A stretch of 64,000 nt of DNA from Mesobacillus jeotgali (GCF_002874535.1 NZ_CP025025.1:1845526-1909525), one strand, 5' to 3'; counted from the stretch's first letter, positions 1 to 8,175 are shown. Numbers and translations are program-made. The notes: a model not told the origin generated them from the letters alone.

Positions 1-393
1 CTCCATTACTGGATTCGGTACAAAAGGAAGTCGAACCATGGACTTGATGGCATAATCGTCTATGCAGATGAACCAGAAGGAACATCGATATATTCTGCCG
101 GGTGGAATAATAAGGACGACAAAGTTGAAGCTGATCCTGAGACATTGTTCAAGATCGCAAGCATCAGTAAGCTATATATTGCGGTTGCTGCTGCAGAAGA
201 TGTGGGAATATTCTTGAGGTCATTAAACGATGGCACATTAGTCAATAAAAAAGACTTTATGGCTACCCAATATATTGGCTGTACCGGTCACAACAACCTT
301 CCAATGCTTAAAGCATTCCAGAATAACGGATGTACAGTTATAGAACGAAATAAGGTTTTCAAAAGGGAAAACAAAAATTTGTTCAGAGTATAG
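1..393 (+). pseudogene. Serine hydrolase (beta-lactamase-like) remnant, internally deleted and cut by the window edge
   Basis: The frame is open from the first base. Residues 50-58 read FKIASISKL, the SxxK nucleophile motif (Ser54, Lys57) of class-C beta-lactamase/penicillin-binding-like serine hydrolases. Only about ten residues later it reads AAEDVGIFLRSLNDGTL, which in full-length family members (about 350 residues or more) lies far downstream near the C-terminal part of the domain. The central part with the second catalytic motif is therefore missing without a frameshift, and the C-terminal tail is short and unfamiliar. I infer an inactive remnant; the 5' part is outside the window. It ends just before copy R1 of the dispersed repeat. 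Confidence 0.7.
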
Positions 394-460
394 GGTGAGT
401 TGATGAGGAAGGATCAATGTGCTTTTTTTTGAATTCCTTAAGCTAAAGATGCAGAATAGT
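389..460 (+). repeat. Dispersed composite repeat R1
   Basis: Divergent copy: GTTGATgaggaaggATCAA hairpin with an eight-T run, then GAATTCC, left half-site CTTAAGCTAAAG and GCAG. It closes the serine hydrolase remnant. Confidence 0.6.
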
Positions 461-535
461 ATAAGAACAGTAATTGGACTATTGGTCTATTTATTCGTAA
501 TATTCGTATTATATAAAGGGATAAAACGAATTTGA
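449..535 (+). CDS. Possible 28-residue single-span membrane peptide
   Basis: ATG frame of 28 codons whose middle (IGLLVYLFVIFVLYKGI) is a good transmembrane helix. However, the ATG lies inside box B of repeat R1 and no clear Shine-Dalgarno site precedes it. It could be a genuine micropeptide, or the tail of a gene lost by rearrangement. It ends ten bases before the dehydrogenase start. Confidence 0.25.
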   Translation: MQNSIRTVIGLLVYLFVIFVLYKGIKRI

Positions 536-544
536 GGTGGATAA

Positions 545-1525
545 ATGAAAGCCACTGTGTACACAAGGTACGGTCCCCCCGATGTTCTTGAACTGAAACA
601 GGTAGAAAAACCTATTCCGAAAGACAATGAAATCTTAGTTAAAGTAAAAGCCACAACCGTAACAGTAGCAGATATCCGGTCACGGAATTTTACAGTTCCT
701 CCTGCTTTTTGGCTACCTGCACGTATCACACTTGGATTGAGACAACCAAAAAAAGAGATATTAGGAATGGAGTTAGCTGGAGAAGTAGAGTTAGTTGGAA
801 AAAAGGTAAAAAGGTTTAAGCAAGGGGACCAAGTTTTTGCAGCAACCTTGGCTGGATTTGGTGCTTATGCCGAATATAAGTGTTTGGAGGAAGATGGCCC
901 TGTAGCTATTAAGCCTTCCAATACAACTTATGGAGAAGCTGCTGCCATTCCTATTGGAGCTCGTACAGCTTTGTATTTTCTTAGCAAAGCAGGTATAAAG
1001 AGCGGTCAATCGGTTTTAGTCTATGGAGCTTCAGGAAGTGTAGGAAGTTATGCAGTTCAGATTGCCAAATATCTCGGAGCAAACGTTACAGGGGTTTGCA
1101 GTACCACGAATTTGGAATTAGTAAAATCTCTGGGAGCTGACAAAGTAATTGATTATACAGCAGAGGATTTTTCTAGTACAGACGAAACATATGATGTCAT
1201 CTTTGAAGCGGTAAACAAGAGTTCCTTTTCAACTTGTATGAAATGGTTAAAGAACAACGGTACCTATATAAATGTTTCTGAACCGCTACTAAGTGTTCAA
1301 ATGCTATGGACTAAATTGACGAGTAGCAAGAAACTATTATTGAGCCGAAATTCACCTGAAACTTCTGAAGCATTAAACCTTCTTAAAGAACTTGTTGAGA
1401 TGGGGAAGTTAAAAGTGGTCATTGACAGATATTATTCGTTTGATGAGATTGTCGAAGCTCATAGATATGTCGAGAAAGGACACAAGAAGGGAAATGTAGT
1501 TATAAATGTGGAACATAACACTTAA
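545..1525 (+). CDS. NAD(P)-dependent medium-chain (zinc-independent) alcohol dehydrogenase / quinone oxidoreductase
   Basis: 326 residues, normal for the MDR family. The N-terminal GroES-like half opens [20 protein letters not shown] and carries GMELAGEV near residue 75. The Rossmann half has [19 protein letters not shown] around residue 155, the AxGxxG-type NADP-binding loop of quinone-reductase-like members, and [14 protein letters not shown]. The cysteine set of zinc-binding alcohol dehydrogenases is not evident, so the enzyme is probably zinc-independent and reduces quinones or enones; the substrate is unknown. Start ATG is preceded by GAGGTGG. It sits alone between repeats R1 and R2, so it looks like one unit of the cassette-like array rather than part of a pathway. 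Confidence 0.88.
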   Translation: MKATVYTRYGPPDVLELKQVEKPIPKDNEILVKVKATTVTVADIRSRNFTVPPAFWLPARITLGLRQPKKEILGMELAGEVELVGKKVKRFKQGDQVFAATLAGFGAYAEYKCLEEDGPVAIKPSNTTYGEAAAIPIGARTALYFLSKAGIKSGQSVLVYGASGSVGSYAVQIAKYLGANVTGVCSTTNLELVKSLGADKVIDYTAEDFSSTDETYDVIFEAVNKSSFSTCMKWLKNNGTYINVSEPLLSVQMLWTKLTSSKKLLLSRNSPETSEALNLLKELVEMGKLKVVIDRYYSFDEIVEAHRYVEKGHKKGNVVINVEHNT

Positions 1526-1620
1526 TATAAGATGTACTAAATACACGCCTCTCCTTGAAGAATATATTAGTTCGAGTTAAGTAGTGTATCACCCTATAAT
1601 AAATGTAAAGTTAGTGAAAT

Positions 1621-1722
1621 AATGTACTTAAACTATAGGGTGTGTTGATCCAGGAAGGATTAACCGCCTTTTTTGTTGAATCCCTTATTAAACAAACGAT
1701 GCAGTAATGTAGAAGAAGAAGG
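1621..1722 (+). repeat. Dispersed composite repeat R2 (full: module L, hairpin A, box B)
   Basis: Contains GTACTTAAACTATAGGGTG, the GTGTTGATCC / GGATTAACCGC stem with T run, GTTGAATCCC, left half-site TTATTAAACAAACG, GCAG at 1701-1704 and right half-site TAATGTAGAAGAAG. The 1450-bp duplication starts at this GCAG. Hairpin A plus T run should act as the terminator of the dehydrogenase gene. Confidence 0.85.
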
Positions 1723-1777
1723 CACTTTCTTTCTAATATCGAAGTATTTAAAATGAAAATGAATAAGGGGGATGCAA

Positions 1778-2134
1778 ATGACGTTGTTTAGAATATTAAC
1801 TGAGGTTACAGGTGGTATGGGGATTGGCATTATACTTTTGTTGACATTTATACTTATTTTTGTCGGTTCAGCTTTCTATATGTTGAAGAAATATAAAGGA
1901 TTAGCATCTCCAATGAAGTTGTCTATTGGTATTGCTATTTATTTAGTTATTTCAGCGGTACTATCTGATGTTTTATTAAATTCTTTATTATTTTCACAAG
2001 GAGAGTACATTAATTATGGTCTTGGTGCAGGCCTATTCAGACTACTGTTTAGTATTTTAGTCGGTCTACTGGTTGGCTTTTTAATAACAAAAGTAGTTTA
2101 TTTCAAGGTAGTAAGTAAATCCTTATTGAGCTAA
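1778..2134 (+). CDS. Small triple-span membrane protein, duplicated (copy 1)
   Basis: 118 residues, family not recognised. Three hydrophobic segments are visible near residues 11-33, 47-71 and 86-108. An upstream in-frame ATG at 1772 touches the Shine-Dalgarno run AAGGGGG, so the ATG six bases later (1778) is the likely start. The protein is identical to that encoded at 21928-22284. The last codons and stop (SLLS-stop) lie inside the left half of a box B repeat (2119-2159), suggesting the gene end was shaped by recombination at that repeat. No function can be assigned. Confidence 0.75.
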   Translation: MTLFRILTEVTGGMGIGIILLLTFILIFVGSAFYMLKKYKGLASPMKLSIGIAIYLVISAVLSDVLLNSLLFSQGEYINYGLGAGLFRLLFSILVGLLVGFLITKVVYFKVVSKSLLS

Positions 2135-2159
2135 AGAAGCAGTAATGTTGAAGAAGATA
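2119..2159 (+). repeat. Dispersed repeat, box B only (R2b), overlapping a stop codon
   Basis: TCCTTATTGAGCTAAAG, AAGCAG, then TAATGTTGAAGAAG. It supplies the final codons and the TAA of the preceding membrane-protein gene. Hairpin A is absent. Confidence 0.75.
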
Positions 2160-2191
2160 AGATGAGACTTTATTAAAAAGGATGGATAGAT

Positions 2192-2599
2192 GTGGATAAA
2201 ACGTTCGAAGAATATATACTTAGTATGAATAAAAGAGCTGTTGGATATGCTAAGTCTTTTGATAAAGACTTTAATTATAAAGAGGATAACATAGAAGATT
2301 TGGAAGAAATATTAGATTATTACTCTAATGATTTAAAGAGTGAAATGCCTACTGAAAATCAAATATATTCAATGGCTTTGATATGGGGTGCTTATCTCGG
2401 ACAAATGATAAAAGAACATGTCAATCCGGCACTAAACTGGGTTAATGAAGATGTATTTGATGATGGAGAAATTATTCACCTTAAATCTGGAGAAAATAGG
2501 ATTTTCCCAATTGATAAGGTCTACAAGAGATTAATAAATGGTAAAGAAGATAACATAATCTCTTTTTATAAGGTCATTAAAGAAGAATTCAATAATTAA
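2192..2599 (+). CDS. Uncharacterised acidic cytoplasmic protein, duplicated (copy 1)
   Basis: 135 residues from a GTG start preceded by AAAAAGGATGG. No signal peptide or membrane segment. The first 55 residues are acidic and helical; then comes IWGAYLGQMIKEH, followed by a region ending FPIDKVYKRLINGKEDNI. This pattern recalls small DUF3806-like proteins, but I am not certain. Copy 2 at 22342-22749 differs at three residues (S11G, G18E, V77F). Of four base differences between copies, three change the protein, which is suggestive of relaxed or changed selection but too few to test. Confidence 0.7.
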   Translation: MDKTFEEYILSMNKRAVGYAKSFDKDFNYKEDNIEDLEEILDYYSNDLKSEMPTENQIYSMALIWGAYLGQMIKEHVNPALNWVNEDVFDDGEIIHLKSGENRIFPIDKVYKRLINGKEDNIISFYKVIKEEFNN

Positions 2600-2616
2600 G
2601 TTTTTAGGTTAATTAA

Positions 2617-2692
2617 GTGGGTTGATCCAAGCAGGATTGATTCACTTTTTTAGAAACTACTTTGAAACTAAAGAGACAGTTATGTTTAACAG
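2617..2692 (+). repeat. Dispersed composite repeat R3 (A + B)
   Basis: GTGGGTTGATCC aagc AGGATTGATTCAC stem with T run, then left half TTTGAAACTAAAG, ACAG, right half TTATGTTTAACAGGG. Same copy as R7 in the second block except for one extra C there. Confidence 0.75.
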
Positions 2693-2715
2693 GGCTTAAT
2701 GAGGTGAGGAATTTG

Positions 2716-3078
2716 TTGAAAAGAGAAATGAAATTTTTAAATCGTTTATCAAAAAGAGCCAAAGTATGTGCATCAGGAGTAATCATAAGTTTATTGAGTA
2801 TTTTTATTGCGGATTCTTCCCTTATGTTTTTTAGCGTAGTTTATTTACTTGGAGTATTTTTAATCTTTATCAGTACATTTATTGGTATTGAGAAATTTAA
2901 TAAAAATTCAATAGGAGAGATAATATCAAGTTTTGCTTTGGTATTAATTATGTTAGGAGTATTTGCACCTATAGGTATTAGCCCGAAATTTTATTATGTT
3001 CAATTCGCAGGAGCTACACTGATGTTGGTCGGAACAACATTAAAAAGTCCAAAAAAGACCATCGATAACAATCCTTAA
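2716..3078 (+). CDS. Small polytopic membrane protein, duplicated (copy 1)
   Basis: About 120 residues with roughly four hydrophobic stretches between residues 15 and 110 and a basic N-terminus. An in-frame ATG at 2662 lies within repeat R3 and lacks a ribosome site. TTG at 2716, six bases after GAGGTGAGG, is the better start; TTG at 2713 is also possible. The encoded protein is identical to that at 22867-23229. Family not recognised. It is followed by repeat R4, where the duplicated block ends. Confidence 0.7.
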   Translation: MKREMKFLNRLSKRAKVCASGVIISLLSIFIADSSLMFFSVVYLLGVFLIFISTFIGIEKFNKNSIGEIISSFALVLIMLGVFAPIGISPKFYYVQFAGATLMLVGTTLKSPKKTIDNNP

Positions 3079-3087
3079 ACTAATACA

Positions 3088-3166
3088 TGCGTTGATCCGG
3101 GAGGGATTAATGCTTTTTTGTTGAATTCCTTTATTAAGCTAACGGGGCAGTAATGTTGAAGAAGGG
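3088..3166 (+). repeat. Dispersed composite repeat R4 (A + B)
   Basis: TGCGTTGATCC / GGGATTAATGC stem with T run, GTTGAATTCC, left half-site TTATTAAGCTAACGG, GCAG at 3147-3150, right half-site TAATGTTGAAGAAGG. Right boundary of duplicated block copy 1; compare R8. Confidence 0.85.
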
Positions 3167-3190
3167 TATTGTAGGGGAGAGGAATAAAAA

Positions 3191-3385
3191 TTGGATAAAC
3201 AAAGAACTTTCTTTTATGGGTTTATTGTTGGTTTTGTATTAATGATTTTACCTATACCGCATTTTTTCTTTTGGAAAGATGTTATGGATAATGTTGAAGT
3301 AATATTTCGATATGGTGGGTTCGTTTTGATGGTAGTTTGCGGAATTCCTTTGATTATTGATGTCTTTAGGAGTTTTTTTAAATGA
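3191..3385 (+). CDS. 64-residue two-span membrane protein
   Basis: TTG start after GGGGAGAGGAATAAAAA. Two hydrophobic segments (about residues 8-27 and 39-58) are separated by a short loop containing FFFWKDVMDN. It follows duplicated block copy 1, whereas a different gene (23349) follows copy 2, so it behaves as the next independent unit. Function unknown. Confidence 0.65.
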   Translation: MDKQRTFFYGFIVGFVLMILPIPHFFFWKDVMDNVEVIFRYGGFVLMVVCGIPLIIDVFRSFFK

Positions 3386-3422
3386 ATTACAATAATGAGT
3401 TCCCGATTTCCAGATCGTACTG

Positions 3423-3450
3423 TTTGGTCAACTAAAGAGGCAGTTTAATT
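3423..3450 (+). repeat. Dispersed repeat, box B only (R4b)
   Basis: TTTGGTCAACTAAAG, AGGCAG, TTTAATTTAA: the left half-site plus GCAG and a weak right half, following the 64-residue membrane protein gene. Hairpin A is missing. Confidence 0.55.
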
Positions 3451-3559
3451 TAATAATGATTTATATCTTTGATACATGATTAGAGATCACATTCTTATAT
3501 ATATGTATGAAACTGATAGATAAAATTTGCGACATAGAATTGAGGTATTAATAAGCAAG

Positions 3560-4027
3560 ATGACAAAGATATTTGAGGATTTTTTTTCCGAATTACAAGC
3601 AAATATAGTTTCAGCATGTTTAGATTATGTTGATGATAAAGCTGACGAAATCTTTATTTATTGCTCCTATGAACCTAAAATGTATTTTTTTGATGTTTTC
3701 TATAAAATCCACGGAGAAATAATCCATAAACACAAATTAAATCAGGTAGTTGATAATACTAACAACAATCATGTATATGATGTATCAAGAGAAAATCAGA
3801 GGTATTTATTAAAAGCTGGCAATGAATTATTCAAAAACCTGCATAAAAAATTTCTGGAGTTTAATAGAGAAATGCCTACAGAAATGAAGTTGCATTTTGA
3901 TGTTAAGCATCATAAATTACATGGTAAATATAATTATGAACTAGTGTATTCTAATGATAGTGAATTATTTCTTGATAATATATTTGAGCTTTGGTATGAC
4001 GAAATTAAAGCCAAAAATAAGGGTTAA
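3560..4027 (+). CDS. YezG/DUF600-like putative immunity protein
   Basis: 155 residues from ATG at 3560 (GAGGT 12 bases upstream; a TTG at 3527 is an alternative). It is cytoplasmic, with no signal peptide. The layout is an N-terminal helix, an IYCSYEPKMYFFDVFYKI strand region, KHKLN, then a helix followed by ELVYSNDSELFLDNIFELW. This matches the general pattern of DUF600/YezG proteins, which in Bacillus neutralise LXG toxins of the YeeF type. No toxin gene is beside it, so it would be an orphan immunity gene. The family call is by pattern only. It is followed by repeat remnant R5. Confidence 0.5.
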   Translation: MTKIFEDFFSELQANIVSACLDYVDDKADEIFIYCSYEPKMYFFDVFYKIHGEIIHKHKLNQVVDNTNNNHVYDVSRENQRYLLKAGNELFKNLHKKFLEFNREMPTEMKLHFDVKHHKLHGKYNYELVYSNDSELFLDNIFELWYDEIKAKNKG

Positions 4028-4090
4028 AAGCTGGCAGCTTCTTATTTAAACAACGGGAGAGGAGAAAAATAACTATCTTTGTGAATAATT

Positions 4091-4128
4091 GCACTTAAAC
4101 TATAGGGTGCGTTATGTTGAACAAGATT
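4091..4128 (+). repeat. Dispersed repeat remnant R5
   Basis: GCACTTAAACTATAGGGTGC followed directly by GTTATGTTGAACAAGATTG: module L joined to a right half-site, with hairpin A and the left half of box B missing. Confidence 0.55.
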
Positions 4129-4163
4129 GTATACATTTTAGATGCGCAAATACAATAAATCAG

Positions 4164-4206
4164 AAAAATGGCGTGTTAAAACTGTAGTCAGTTTACACGC
4201 CATTTT
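4164..4206. terminator. Bidirectional terminator of the TGGCGTG family, copy 1
   Basis: AAAAATGGCGTGT / ACACGCCATTTT stem with A and T tracts on either side. It is placed downstream of the minus-strand histidine kinase gene. Related hairpins occur at 19039 and 31022. Confidence 0.75.
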
Positions 4207-4301
4207 AATTGTCATATATATGATATGCACACTGAAACGGAAGGGTTACATTTTTAACCGACCGGGTTAAGTTCACTAGTAAGTGATACTTATTTCCCTG
4301 A

Positions 4302-5741
4302 TTAGATAATGTCATCCTGGTAATTATCATGTACAGGCAGGGTAATCGTAACGGTTGTTCCTTCATCAACGATGCTAGAGAAATCGATTTTGCCGCCATG
4401 GTTTTTAATGATTTTCTGGCAAATCATTAAGCCGAGGCCGGTTCCTTTTTCTTTTGTGCTATAGAAGGGTTCTCCTAGTTTATTGAGACGGTCTTCTGGA
4501 ATTCCTGCTCCCTGATCCGTAACCTGAATGGAAGCTAGGTTTGCTTCTTTTGAAATAGCCACAAGAATTTCTCCGCCGTTTGTCATCGCCTCTATAGAAT
4601 TCTGGATTAAATTGATTAACACCTGCTTTATTTTATCTGGTTCACAATCTATGTAAATGCTAGGTGAATCAGTTTTGATCTTAATAAAGGCATCCGATAG
4701 CGTTGCCTGAGGATTGAGCAGGTTCACAACGCCATTCACCAGAGGGATCAAATCTACATTCGATAGATTGGAAGCCTGAGGTTTGGCTAGGACCAGTAAG
4801 TCTCCAACTATTGACTCTATACGGGCGAGCTCATCCAGGATGATCTCGGCATAATCTTCTGCTTCTTCTGCTGGGTGCTCACTCAAAAGCTGAGTAAAGC
4901 CTTTTATCGCGGTCAACGGATTCCTAATTTCATGAGCGATGCCGGCTGCCATTTGGCCGATTACTGAAAGCTTTTCAGCTACCTGCAGCTGGTCCTCGGT
5001 TTTCCTTTGTTCTGTAATATCTTTAATGATGACAAGGGAAACGTCTCTGTTTTTGAATACCGTCGGGATAAGCTGCACCTCAGCTCTCTTCGAATCATTA
5101 TCTTTCCGAATCAAACTGATTTCAAGGTCACTGGAGTCTCTTGAGTCCAGGCTTTCTCGCAGCAACTTATAGTCCTTTGGGTCAGTATAGTCATACAAAG
5201 ACGTACCAACTATTTCATCGAAACTGGTTGCCCCCATCAATTTCTTACCCTGTTCATTAATGTAAGTCCATACACCGTTTTTTGTGATGATCCCCATTGT
5301 ATCCTTGGAATGTTCAAGGAATAACCGATCTCTTTTTTGACGTTCTTTCAGTTTTTCCTCCCGATTTACGCGGTGGGTTACATTTCTTGATATGAGCACA
5401 ACCTCTGTGTGTGAATGCCCCTTCGTGCTGCTAGACTCCAGCCAAAGATAATCACCTTCTTTTCTCCTGAAACGAAACATGATTTCTCCGTATTGATTGG
5501 AAGAAAAGTAATGTTCTAACTTTTCCTGGTCGAACGGATGGCAAAAATTAAAAATGGACTGCTCGAACAGCTCGGCTGACGTATAACCAAAGAGAGTTTC
5601 ACAGGAGGGTGCTGTATAAGTAAATCTTCCGTCCAATGTATGACTGGAGAGAAAATCATTTGCATTCAACAGTGCTATGCTTATATCATGTAAATCTTTT
5701 ATATCTGAGGTATAGGCTCGTTGAGTTTCTTCTTTGATCAT
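4302..5741 (-). CDS. PAS-domain sensor histidine kinase (sporulation-kinase-like)
   Basis: 479 residues with no transmembrane segment, so probably soluble. Two PAS/PAC domains are visible (about residues 25-130 and 135-245; the first contains TLFGYTSAELFE). The HisKA dimerisation helix contains GIAHEIRNPLTAIKGF with phospho-acceptor His270. The HATPase domain follows with N box NLIQNSIEAM, G1 DQGAGIPED and G2 GTGLGLMI. No response regulator is adjacent, typical of orphan KinA/KinE-type kinases feeding the Spo0F phosphorelay, though that role is inferred. ATG start follows GGGAGGC. Transcription should end at the hairpin at 4164-4206. Confidence 0.9.
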   Translation of the reverse strand: MIKEETQRAYTSDIKDLHDISIALLNANDFLSSHTLDGRFTYTAPSCETLFGYTSAELFEQSIFNFCHPFDQEKLEHYFSSNQYGEIMFRFRRKEGDYLWLESSSTKGHSHTEVVLISRNVTHRVNREEKLKERQKRDRLFLEHSKDTMGIITKNGVWTYINEQGKKLMGATSFDEIVGTSLYDYTDPKDYKLLRESLDSRDSSDLEISLIRKDNDSKRAEVQLIPTVFKNRDVSLVIIKDITEQRKTEDQLQVAEKLSVIGQMAAGIAHEIRNPLTAIKGFTQLLSEHPAEEAEDYAEIILDELARIESIVGDLLVLAKPQASNLSNVDLIPLVNGVVNLLNPQATLSDAFIKIKTDSPSIYIDCEPDKIKQVLINLIQNSIEAMTNGGEILVAISKEANLASIQVTDQGAGIPEDRLNKLGEPFYSTKEKGTGLGLMICQKIIKNHGGKIDFSSIVDEGTTVTITLPVHDNYQDDII

Positions 5742-5900
5742 GTTAAAAGCCTCCCTTACAATTAATTTCTGTATAATATGTCCGCATGATTAAAATCCAC
5801 TTTCTATTTTACTAGACGAAGGACAGGAGGAACGAATATTATTTTCAATTTTTAAAAAATAGAACTTTTATCCCGATTTTAAGATGTGAAAAAAAGTTAC

Positions 5901-5926
5901 TAAAACCTTTTTTAGAATATGTCGTC
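5901..5926 (+). promoter_or_regulatory. ECF-type promoter (TAAAAC-N16-CGTC)
   Basis: TAAAAC at 5901-5906 and CGTC at 5923-5926, with exactly 16 bases between. This matches extracytoplasmic-function sigma promoters (AAC-type -35, CGTC -10). It sits just upstream of an ECF sigma gene, so autoregulation is likely. The same pattern precedes the sigma gene at 57190. Confidence 0.65.
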
Positions 5927-5951
5927 TATAACTAATGAAGGGGGAACGGTT

Positions 5952-6488
5952 GTGGATGAAATAACAGCAGAGATGAATGAAATTGAGAATGCGGCAGAGG
6001 CGATTGATGAAATCATGACCAGATATGGGAAAGAGATTCTGCAGCTAACGTTTTCGTATGTAAAAAATAAACAAATCGCTGAGGATTTGACTCAGGAGAT
6101 TTTCGTGAAATGTTATAAATCGCTTCATACATATAGCGGAAAATCAAAGTTCCGGACCTGGCTATGGCGAATTGCTTCCAACCATTGCAAGGATTATTTG
6201 AAAAGCTGGTACAACAAGAATGTTTTTACGACCGATTATCAGCCTATTTATGATTCACTGCAGAGTGATAGTGTCGAGCAAACAGTCATCCAGTACGAAG
6301 ACGATGGTCAGTTGGCCGCTGCCGTTATGGAGCTGCCAGTTAACTATCGGGAAGTGATTTACCTTTTTTATTTTGAAGAGATGAGCATCAAGGAAATCTC
6401 GGCGGTGACAGAGGTTAAAGAAAATACAATTAAGACACGTCTTAAGCGAGCGAAAGAACTCCTGAAAGAAAGATTGGAGGAAATATAA
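5952..6488 (+). CDS. ECF-type RNA polymerase sigma factor
   Basis: About 178 residues from GTG at 5952, seven bases after GAAGGGGG; an upstream ATG at 5919 falls within the promoter -10 region. Region 2 contains AEDLTQEIFVKCYKSLHTYS and FRTWLWRIASNHCKDYLK; region 4 contains LPVNYREVIYLFYFEEMSIKEI. These are hallmarks of sigma-70 group 4. The stop codon is followed immediately by the PadR-like gene, and the third gene is FtsW-like, so this is a three-gene operon. No anti-sigma gene of the usual kind is adjacent; the downstream membrane protein may fill a related role. Confidence 0.9.
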   Translation: MDEITAEMNEIENAAEAIDEIMTRYGKEILQLTFSYVKNKQIAEDLTQEIFVKCYKSLHTYSGKSKFRTWLWRIASNHCKDYLKSWYNKNVFTTDYQPIYDSLQSDSVEQTVIQYEDDGQLAAAVMELPVNYREVIYLFYFEEMSIKEISAVTEVKENTIKTRLKRAKELLKERLEEI

Positions 6489-6896
6489 ATGGAAGAACGG
6501 CTGAATAAACTCCGGAAATCTATGGAGAAGTCCATTTTTAAAGAATTAAGTTTTTCAGAAAAAATGAGAAAAGAAATTCATAAGCAAATAAACATGCCTG
6601 ATGAAAGTGATGATTTGCTTACGGTAGCAATTCTGCAGCTGCTTCTTCATGAAAAAACAGGGTATGAATTGACGGGACTGCTAAGGTCGAGAGGCTTCAA
6701 GAAGTTTGAGAACAACGAGGGAACCTTATACACGATGCTACACAAGCTGGAGCAAAAACGCTTGATCACTTCCTGCTGGAAAAGTGAAGGAACGAAATTC
6801 TATCAGATTATCGATAAAGGGAGGAAATATCTCCGTAAGCATAAGAAAGAATCGTCTTCAGGCCGTATCGTCATAAATGGATTGCTGGAGGAGTGA
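6489..6896 (+). CDS. PadR-family transcriptional regulator
   Basis: 135 residues. A 45-residue N-terminal extension (MEERLNKLRKSMEKSIFKEL, helical and charged) precedes the PadR winged helix: LLTVAILQLLLHEKTGYELT, then NEGTLYTMLHKLEQKRLI, then GTKFYQIIDKGRKYL. PadR proteins are usually repressors responding to small molecules or membrane stress. The gene begins directly after the sigma stop codon, with GGAGGAAATATAA supplying the ribosome site, so translation is coupled. The pairing with an ECF sigma and an FtsW-like protein suggests it regulates the same operon (inference). Confidence 0.85.
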   Translation: MEERLNKLRKSMEKSIFKELSFSEKMRKEIHKQINMPDESDDLLTVAILQLLLHEKTGYELTGLLRSRGFKKFENNEGTLYTMLHKLEQKRLITSCWKSEGTKFYQIIDKGRKYLRKHKKESSSGRIVINGLLEE

Positions 6897-6903
6897 TAGA
6901 GCT

Positions 6904-8175
6904 ATGAATAATAGATGGAATCATTTTTTAAGTGAAGTGACAAATCATATTCGCTCAAAGGAAGCGAAGAAATTTGTGGCATCAGAGTTGGAATACCACC
7001 TAAATGAGGTCAAAAAAGAATGGGTTGGTAAAGGTTTGAGTGAGAGAGAGGCGGAGGAAAAAGCGGTTAGCCAAATGGGAAATCCGTCAATGCTTGGACA
7101 CGAGTTGAATAAACTTCATAAGCCCAGGATTGACTGGTGGTTGATCGGTTTGTTGGCTATTACCATGGCACTGAGCTTCCTGCCGCTGATCACATTGGGT
7201 GATGAGCTATCAGATAGATATTTAGTGATGAAAGCTATTCATGTTTTACTAGGTGTGATGATTGCAGCAACCATGATGTTTATTGATTATCGAAAATTGG
7301 AAAACATAGGATGCGTATTTTATTCTATCGGGATATTGTTTTTATTCTTATTATTAACGATTCCAAATGCGATCATAAATGGGGTTCCATATTTTATGAT
7401 TGGTCCGTTCCAGATTGAAAGCCACTACTCACTGCCATTCTTGTTTCTGGGCTGGGCTTCATTTTTCAACAATCCGAAAATCAAACTATGGCAGCACTTT
7501 TTATTATTTGCTTTACCACTGATTCTTTTAATGGCAGTTCCGAACATAGCAGTTAGCTTCATCTACATCGTAATGATTTTTATAATGATGTGGTGGAGCA
7601 CGATTAGTCGTAAAACTGCAACTCTCATAATGATCACGTCGATATTGGTAGTTGCAGCCTTTAGCACGTTTGCCTGGTTCACAGTGAAAGAATATCAGCT
7701 TGCAAGGATATTAGGATTCCTGAATCCCGAAAAGTATCCAGGCAGCTGGGGATATATGTATCTGCAACTGAAAGAACGATTATCCTCTGCAGGTTGGTTC
7801 GGTTCAGCTGCTAAAAGTGAACCATTACCATTCGAACATACGGACTATGCCTTTATTAATCTGACCTATCACTACGGTTATTTGTTTGCGATTGGCTTAT
7901 TCGTTATTCTCTCACTGTTTGCGGCGAGGATTGTTATGATATCCATTCAAACCAACTCTGGATTTGGAAACCTGTTGCTGGTGGGCGGTGTAACACTTTT
8001 TCTCGTTCAATTCATCTATAATGTTGGAATGATGATTGGCTTGCTTCCACTGACGTCCATGTCCCTGCCATTCATCAGTTATGGATTTATCCCGATGATA
8101 TTAAATGCGTTTATTATGGGAGTCGTACTGAGTGTATATCGGAGGAAGGATCTTACTTTAAATAGAGCAGCTTGA
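6904..8175 (+). CDS. HAAS-domain FtsW/RodA/SpoVE-family membrane protein
   Basis: 423 residues from ATG at 6904, after GGAGGAGTG. Residues 1-75 form a soluble helical HAAS-like prefix (FVASELEYHLNEVKKEW ... EKAVSQMGNP), common in proteins encoded next to PadR regulators. About ten membrane segments follow. The C-terminal half has the SEDS signature: HTDYAFINL (the Asp corresponds to the catalytic Asp of FtsW/RodA) and GLLPLTSMSLPFISYG. It is therefore probably a peptidoglycan glycosyltransferase-type SEDS protein, or a derivative under stress control. No partner class B PBP gene is adjacent. Confidence 0.85.
   Translation: MNNRWNHFLSEVTNHIRSKEAKKFVASELEYHLNEVKKEWVGKGLSEREAEEKAVSQMGNPSMLGHELNKLHKPRIDWWLIGLLAITMALSFLPLITLGDELSDRYLVMKAIHVLLGVMIAATMMFIDYRKLENIGCVFYSIGILFLFLLLTIPNAIINGVPYFMIGPFQIESHYSLPFLFLGWASFFNNPKIKLWQHFLLFALPLILLMAVPNIAVSFIYIVMIFIMMWWSTISRKTATLIMITSILVVAAFSTFAWFTVKEYQLARILGFLNPEKYPGSWGYMYLQLKERLSSAGWFGSAAKSEPLPFEHTDYAFINLTYHYGYLFAIGLFVILSLFAARIVMISIQTNSGFGNLLLVGGVTLFLVQFIYNVGMMIGLLPLTSMSLPFISYGFIPMILNAFIMGVVLSVYRRKDLTLNRAA

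Larger units (their letters stand above)
1701..3150 (+). repeat. Copy 1 of a duplicated three-gene block
   Basis: Near-identical to 21851-23301 (copy 2). By eye there are a few substitutions in the first 50 bases, four in the middle gene, one in the spacer before it, one inserted C in the third repeat and one substitution near the right end. Both ends fall at GCAG in the centre of box B; sequence outside differs completely in gene content. Confidence 0.92.
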
